Part shown: piece by piece, positions 57,720-64,000 of the stretch
Numbering within the stretch: the first letter of the stretch is position 1
How the letters are laid out: every line of letters begins with the position of its first letter
NCBI GenBank assembly: GCA_015179025.1
Contig: WHUX01000174.1
Span: forward strand, 47,125 to 111,124
Length of the DNA stretch: 64,000 nucleotides
DNA from: Terfezia claveryi
Taxonomy: Eukaryota; Ascomycota; Pezizomycetes; Pezizales; Pezizaceae
Reading direction: 5' to 3'
Notes under the pieces: model-generated
Told to the model about the DNA's origin: nothing
Database searches by the model: none
What the model saw: only the letters and a program-made list of their open reading frames with translations
Made by a program: the position numbers and the translations under genes

Positions 57720-60700
57720 ATATGTAATCTAGTGACTATCATAAATATTATTCCACATATATAGATCAATGCAGTTGTTAATAATATAAAGCTCTCTATT
57801 ATAGATGGGGACTAGATGAGCTATGCCCTCTATGTCTGCAATTCTTATCATATGATTCTTCGATGGCAATCTGATATGCACCATGCCCTCTAAGCTATTG
57901 AGTATCGATAATTCCACTATTATCATTAGTAAAACATGAGTAAGGTGGTACATATCTTTGGCTACCATGTCTTGCAGTTTGAATAAAGTATTTAGTTTGG
58001 CAGGAACCTTACTATCAAGTCCACCAGGGACCTTCTCCTTACTGACTTATGATGTTGGACAAACACCTAGTCATACCTTTCATCTTAGTTGCAGAATAAC
58101 TTATCTCTGATGCATTATACATAGTGTAGCATGTGTTCATTACTATTGAATATTGGAACCGCAACTTGGAAAGTATGAAATACATCCAATGGGGCATCCT
58201 GTAGATGTGTAACGTCAGTTTTGGGATTGGAGGACTAGGCATAATGATTGCATGCAAGATAGGTTATTGTTATACTCTAACATCTAGTAGTTGGTAGAGT
58301 TTCTCTAATGTTTCCAGATTATATATATCTGTTGTTGTTAGTAGTCCTTGCAACTTACATCTGGTCAACTCAGGAGCAGTATCACTAGAGAGATGTAAAC
58401 CCTTGCGTATCAGACGGATAATGCTCCTTATTTCATTAGGCATGTAAGGAAGATCAGAGATCCATTGTTCAAGATTTCTTTCCCATATAGCAAAATGGTG
58501 TGCCTATGTGTTAGACTGAAGGATTTGTGGTAATGTATTGATGTAGTTACTGTAATGATATGCATCTTTGAGTAGCTTATATAAAGCTTCACAGATCTCT
58601 GTTGAATATTGCAGGAGAGATTTGTATATGGCTATTAGTTCCATGAAATATGATATTAAATACATCTTTGGAAAGTTGTAGTGTACACCACTGGTAAGGG
58701 TCTCATTCACTAATTTCTCAGTCTCTAGTTGCAACTCTTGCTAGAGCTTGCATTGTTTAGAGGGTGTAGTAGAATGTAATTCATCCGATGCTAGTAGGCA
58801 GTAATATTCTGTGTGGAGGTCTTTTGATGCTACCTTTGCTACAGCCTTAGTGGACTTTATTGTATGAAAATGGAGGAACACCTCCTTGTGCTTATAAAAG
58901 TCCTCGAGGTAATCCCTCATTGATTGGATTGTTCCTAAAGTATGCACCTTGTATTGTGTAATAAGAATGAAGTCCATTAAATACTGAACACATAGTATTG
59001 CCTTGTGGCAAGATGCTCTATGTTGTATTTCAATTGCAGGGATATCTAATCTCCTAGTGAGTGTAGCTGTAAACACTGTTAGAAGTACCTATAGTAGATT
59101 GTATATTTCTATACCCTGCCATTAGGTGATAGAACAGTATGCCTTGTTTGGCCTAGTAAACTCCAGGAAGGGTGGTAATCAAGACTATATATGATTGAAT
59201 ACTATAAGATGTCCAACATGATCCAGGAATTCCTGGATCCACTTTATTAGGTAGGTAAGCATCTTCAGGAGAAGTGTGTACAAGGTATCCCCACAAAAAG
59301 AGTATGAGGTTCAAGGTTGGAGAGATGCCAAAGGGCATTGTTGATCCTCTTAACACTGTCGAATTCAAGCATATGCAGGTTGGATTTGTGGTATGCAGTG
59401 GCATACTAGAAGTATTGCTGTATATTATATGTTGTGTCCAAAAGACCCTCAAATTTATTGGGAGGGGCAATACAGACTGGGCATCTATTGGAAAGAATAC
59501 ATAGATTATGACATCCTTCATATAGTCTACCAACCAGGCAGATAGCCTAAGCATTCAGTTGCATACCTTTTCATCACAATATACCATCTCAGTCCCTTGC
59601 TGAATTCTTGTATTGGCCAGGGGACTGAGTATGGACCTCAGGATTCTATGCGTAACCTGGAGGGCATCCAATTCCTGAGTCTCAACAGGATACCCAGGAA
59701 TTCTATCAAGACGTTTTGGGAGGATCGGAAGTAGGGCAATAGGAATCTATGCATTCATAGTCGGTTTATTGCGAATAGTAGATTTGATATTCCCAATACT
59801 CATATACAATAGCTATAACTTCTTGTCCCTAAAGAAGTTAGTGAGATGGGTTTGATCTAATGCCAAAGGACAGGGACCACCATACACTAGATAGGAACTT
59901 GCTTCTGGAAGATGTAAGCAAGCAGCTATAGTATGGGCAATTTAATTAGAGTGCATACCTGTTGATCCCACCACTATGATTCTATATTCCGCTCAGAATA
60001 TATTCTCTCATTATCCGAGTTAAACAACTTTACCAGTTCTCAAAGCATATGTTTTACAAAGGCTCGCTGCTGCAAAAGATGTTTAATACAATCTATTATA
60101 TTGCGATAGTAGAAATAAGCCTTAGGATGCTCAGCATATTGAACTGATCCTGTTGCTAACCCAGGATCGGTAACTATTTTGTTGGTTTGTCTGGTAAATG
60201 TGTGCCCCAATTTAAAGGAGACACTAGATGTTAAGGGGTCAGCGTATAACCCTAGCAAGATGTTCTCCTAAAAAAAATCATCAATCTTAGTTAGAGGTAC
60301 CTTGCTAAAAGTAAAAAACTGGGCCAGCTCGAAATCACGGGCATTATAGAAGGGATGAAGATGATTGTATTCCAGTAATCACTGCGTTAAGAATAGAAAA
60401 TCTTGGAGTGGTTGACCTGCTTGATATCCAGCTAGGAACTGCCGAATCTGGTCAGTATTATATGCTTTAGTGTCAGGGGGGAATTGGTGGATTCATGAAT
60501 TAGTTCTGCATCCGAGTCATTTGTCGGATCATCAATATCGTCATGTTTTATAGGCTGGAAATCTCTGTAGAGTTGTTGTATTCAGCTAAGGTTATCTCTA
60601 TCAATATCTTGACCAAAGTCATCCTCATCCTCATTATTATCTGAAATCCTTCTACCAGAACCATCACCATCTAGTGTCAGCATGATTAATACTTAAAATG

Positions 60701-60880
60701 CCTCGAGGAGAAGCTTCACCTTCATGGGTCAATACTGAGCCTAATTGTTCTATGTAGGCCTCTGTATGCTATAGAAAATTGTTTAGCTGACGTACACGAG
60801 GGGTAAATATTTTATGTTTGTCTGGATATTTGTTCTCCATATGATTAGCATATGCTCCTCAAGAAGTATATATACTATTA
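57720..60880 (-). pseudogene. Plavaka-type transposase, copy B (heavily mutated)
   Basis: The same blocks as copy A survive in broken frames: HYNFPKMYLISYFMELIAIY (58,690-58,620), AILCVQYLMDFILITQYKVH (about 58,950), FYYRNIIDCIKHLLQQRAF (60,115-60,060) and AYANHMENKYPDKH at the N-terminal finger (about 60,815-60,855), where His is also changed to Tyr. Copy B keeps the reading frame near 60,140 where copy A has lost one base. A TAG at 58,067-58,069 is at the same place as in copy A. A MITE (60,886-61,131) interrupts the finger-coding region. Confidence 0.75.
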
Positions 60881-60885
60881 TACTA

Positions 60886-61131
60886 CATCAGGAAAGAAAA
60901 TAGTTTGTCTCCAGTGTCTCTAGAGACAGTATTGCCACTAGAGACAAGGTGTGTCTCCACGATTGGCAGAATGTCTCCCAGTGTCTCCAGGAGACACTGA
61001 GAGACATTGGGAGACATATGGGAGATACTCAAGAGACACCTAGGAGACATAAAAACACAAAAGATACCAAGACAACCCTGTCTCCTGGAGACACCACCTG
61101 GCATCCCGATGCCACTTTTTTCTTGCTGATG
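60886..61131. mobile_element. CATCAG-type MITE, copy 3 (246 bp)
   Basis: Ends are CATCAGGAAAGAAAATAG and TTTTTTCTTGCTGATG, with TA duplicated (60,884-60,885; 61,132-61,133). It is the best preserved of the four copies and lies inside the transposase region of Plavaka copy B. Confidence 0.9.
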
Positions 61132-61945
61132 TAGGGACAATGGGTTTTGTAGCTGTTCATTTTGGAAGTTAGGTATCTATGGGGTGGTTTCGCAATTGGT
61201 AAGTGGGTAAAAAGTGAAGTTTGAAGTGATTTTGCGAACTGATATTATTTAAGTGTTCTGCTAAGCTCATCGGGGGTTTGCTTAGTGCAGTGGGACGACT
61301 TTCTAATTATGAGTTTCTTGGCGAACCAATAAAATTTAAAAAGTAAAAAACTGAAGTAGAATCGAACCCATATCTTACTAGTCACCCAGATAAGCTCAAT
61401 ATCAACTCAATCCCTAACTACTACACCATACCTTATTTTACAAAATAAGTATTTATAAAGCTATATGTACAATATTAGTATAGTAATCTCGAACTTTATT
61501 AATATTCGAAGCAAACTTGAGGTTGTTTCCATATGCATATTGCCATGTTGTATATACTACCCTAGTATACTTGTAGACTAAGCTTGTCCTGGAGTAGACT
61601 AGTGCCATCAGGTTTAGACATAACCCAGCATATGTATTACTTTCTATCTGTTTTGAATTTGACCTTAAATGGTCATGATTTCAAAGTTCAAATGAAGGCC
61701 TTTGCCTATGTAATATATAAAAGAGCTGATGTACCCTATTGTAGTTATAGTGAATTATCATTACTAATCTATATACCATATCCACTTAAACAATAGCTAC
61801 CTTTGCGTTAAGCACAATACCAAGATCTTATTTAGGCATATTTCCATATAAGGTAATCCTCTATTTACCAAAACTCACACCTGACGTATGAGAAGGACAA
61901 CCCAACTAACCTAGACTAGACTAATATGACTCATATTCAACCAAA

Positions 61946-63115
61946 ATAGTTACTCCGAAAAACCTAATTCAGAACTCAAAGACTGACTTGGGGTGGGATA
62001 CTCGAGATGCTGACTACATATCATAATATAATACTGTTAAGAACTATTGTACCCAATATTCAATCTGAAGTTAGGCCTCAGTAAGCTAAAATGAGAAAGA
62101 TACTATTATCATTACTGCTCGTAGCCTAACTGGATTTAGAAGTTCCATGAGGAATCAACTGGCTAGTGGGTCTGAGTCCCACAAAAAGGCACTGGAGGCA
62201 CTATTACAAGATTGCTAGAAGAAACGTTCTGAGACATCAAAAAACCTGGCTATCAAGTATGCTTGAAAGAAGGGACATGCTTACGAGAACTCTAATGAAG
62301 AAGATAATATCTCCGATGCCAGCGAAGCTGTAGAGACAGTAGTGGTATACTGGGTATGTGATCCTGAGATAGAAGAGCATAGAGATATCAATAGGTAGAT
62401 CTGGGATGAATGGGATAGGAGGAGATTAGGGGTTATTCAGACAATAACTCTAGACAGAATTTGGATATGGTTAAAGCTCATGTTCCTGCCGATCAAAAGA
62501 TTCTATATTGGGCACACTCAAAGACTAGAACCCTCCTAACCTCAGCTTTCCTGCCAACTATACCGGTCTCTGTTCTGATGTAGAGGTGAAGGCATTTTTC
62601 TGAATGTCTAAAAGTGACCTAGTATGCCTAATAGTATTACTCTATTCTGTACCTCCAAGAGCCAATACTACCCCTCGAGCCGATCCTTACTTCAAACTTA
62701 AGAAGTTTATCCTCTAGAACGAATATGAAGATTTTGCTAAAGATTCTGATATGAATGTATGTAATATTACTAGGGTCCGTCAGCATCAGATGCCTACAAA
62801 AGACTATACTTTTGAACAATGCAAGTATAAACTCTATAGAAGAGTAGCCTGCCAGCAGAAAACCCTGAACAATATCAAGAAGGAGCATAAGCGCCTCTTC
62901 CTAAATGCAGGTATCATCGATTCTGATGATGAGAGTTACTGCTATATTCGATGCTCAAACAGCCATAAATTACCTCTGGTCCTCAACTCGTCAAGGCACA
63001 TCAGGTGGTAGCTGTAAGATGTCGGGCTACTCAATTGAACCAACTCTTGTGTGTTCAATGGATAGTGAGCAAAGTTTATGGATTGAACACAGCCCAATAC
63101 TATTGGGAAATGATA
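61946..63115 (+). pseudogene. Plavaka accessory gene 1, copy B (heavily mutated)
   Basis: Aligns throughout with 40,097-41,271. The start codon has become ATA (61,946-61,948). Recognisable stretches are SLTGFRSSMRNQLASGSESH, KKALEALLQDC, VCDPEIEEHRDIN and IKKEHKRLFLNAGIIDSDDE. There are numerous stops and a frame change near 62,465. In the segment where copy A lost a base (62,664-62,694) copy B is in frame, which identifies copy A's defect. Confidence 0.8.
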
Positions 63116-63289
63116 AATACCTAAGCTCCACCCCCGCCCAGACTCCCTAACCTCACTATCCCCACCTCCCCAAACTCTCCAAATACAAATCAGCCATCTG
63201 CTACAGGTGGTTAGTAATAATTTAGGCAACAGAGGCAGTAGGAGGAAATGAAGGTAGTGAAAATCATTATATGACTTTGATATTGGGTA

Positions 63290-63531
63290 CATTAGCAAGA
63301 AAAAAGTGGCATCGAGACGCCAGATGGTGTCTCTAGGAGACAGAGTTGTCTTTTGTGTCTTTGTATCTTTTATGTCTCCTAAGTATCTCCTAAGTGTCTC
63401 CTATATATCTCCTGGTGTCTCCTGTCTATAAGAAACTAGGAGACATTCTGCCAATTGTGGAGACACATCTTGTCTCCAGTGGCATTACTGTCTCTAGAAA
63501 CACTGGAGACAAACTATTTTCTTTCCTGATA
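63290..63531. mobile_element. CATCAG-type MITE, copy 4 (242 bp)
   Basis: Ends are CATTAGCAAGAAAAAAGTGG and ATTTTCTTTCCTGATA, with TA duplicated (63,288-63,289; 63,532-63,533). It is nested in Plavaka copy B between accessory gene 1 and the GT-rich spacer, in the opposite orientation to copy 3. Confidence 0.88.
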
Positions 63532-64000
63532 TATTATTCAGGTTGTATTTTAAGGGTTTTATTTTAGGATTAGTTGTTTTGTTTTAGTTGGTTTTTTTTA
63601 TTATTAGTCAAGTTCGTTTATGGTTAGTCAGGTTTTCTTGTAATTAGTTAAGGTTTGTTAAGTGCTTTTAGAGTTAGTTGGGTATTAGTCTGGTTAAGTC
63701 AAGTGTTTGTTTATTTAGATAGTTTTTTTTAAAATACTGGATATCTAGATAGGATTGGCATTAAAGGTAGATAAAGACACTCAATGTAGCATATCACCTA
63801 TTGATCACTAGTATGCTAGGTTAGCCCAAATTTCCAACTCCTCATATCCACTTTTATCACCTCTTATGAACTTCTTTAATCCCATATCCATTCTTTATGG
63901 CCTCTTGTTAATATCCTCATCCCTTACATCTACAAATCCGAAGTGTAGCAGGTACTATTAAGCATGAAATTAAGGAAGTTAATCATCAATTATAGGCCTA

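Larger units (their letters stand above)
57287..64000. mobile_element. Plavaka-type transposon, copy B (partial, heavily mutated)
   Basis: The left end is CATCAGTAAGAAAAAAGTAG, preceded by CT. The element follows copy A collinearly: subterminal region (57,300-57,540), transposase relic (minus), intergenic tRNA-like block, accessory gene 1 relic (plus), and the GT-rich spacer (63,540-63,840). The right end is beyond the window. Comparison with copy A shows mainly C-to-T and G-to-A differences, many in CpA/TpG context, and near-complete loss of the CGTCCGGACG palindromes. Two MITEs are nested in it. Confidence 0.8.

Overview
The window looks like a transposon-dense stretch of a filamentous fungal nuclear chromosome, most likely an ascomycete. 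The evidence is short GT-AG introns (about 50-65 nt), a HET-domain relic, Ty3 chromoviruses with a C-terminal chromodomain, Plavaka-type and pogo/Fot1-type DNA transposons, and many broken element genes whose stops look like CpA-to-TpA (RIP-like) changes. A truffle- or morel-like Pezizomycete would fit, but this was not tested.

Only two well-supported host genes are seen: a RING-finger protein (17,073-19,011, minus) and a DUF1479-family Fe(II)/2-oxoglutarate-type oxygenase with a likely mitochondrial presequence (30,431-32,019, plus). A single-pass membrane protein fragment (about 24,918-25,390, plus) may be a third. A HET-domain gene (33,812-35,600, minus) is a pseudogene.

Layout. 1-4 kb: intergenic DNA, a degenerate helix-turn-helix-like relic, a tandem duplication and a 23-bp minisatellite. 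4.1-7.2 kb: a pyrimidine-rich minisatellite split by a 2.56-kb fold-back element with CATCAG-type ends. 8.0-16.4 kb: an 8.4-kb element with inverted arms of about 3 kb around a dead pogo-like transposase. 17-19 kb: RING gene. 19.8-20.5 kb: Tc1/mariner relic. 22.6-23.6 kb: a 1.05-kb TIR element with a 4-bp target duplication. 25.7-26.0 kb: a tRNA-derived SINE with a 13-bp target duplication. 30.4-32.0 kb: DUF1479 gene. 33.3-35.6 kb: chromodomain and HET relics. 35.8-44.06 kb: a complete 8.26-kb Plavaka-type element (copy A) with a minus-strand transposase and two plus-strand accessory genes. 44.1-48.0 kb: truncated Copia element. 48.0-49.97 kb: truncated Gypsy element (A). 49.97-55.82 kb: full-length Gypsy chromovirus (B) with near-identical 459-bp LTRs. 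55.8-56.0 kb: a small MITE. 57.29 kb to the window end: a second, heavily mutated Plavaka copy (copy B) containing two MITEs.

How the parts relate. The Plavaka copies, the fold-back element and four ~245-bp MITEs share CATCAG...CTGATG ends and 2-bp target duplications. This suggests one transposase system with several non-autonomous passengers. The two accessory genes travel with the transposase; one resembles the fungal DUF6532 family and the other matches nothing I recognise. Nearly every element gene carries stops or frameshifts, so most of the mobile DNA here appears inactive; Gypsy B is the youngest-looking.
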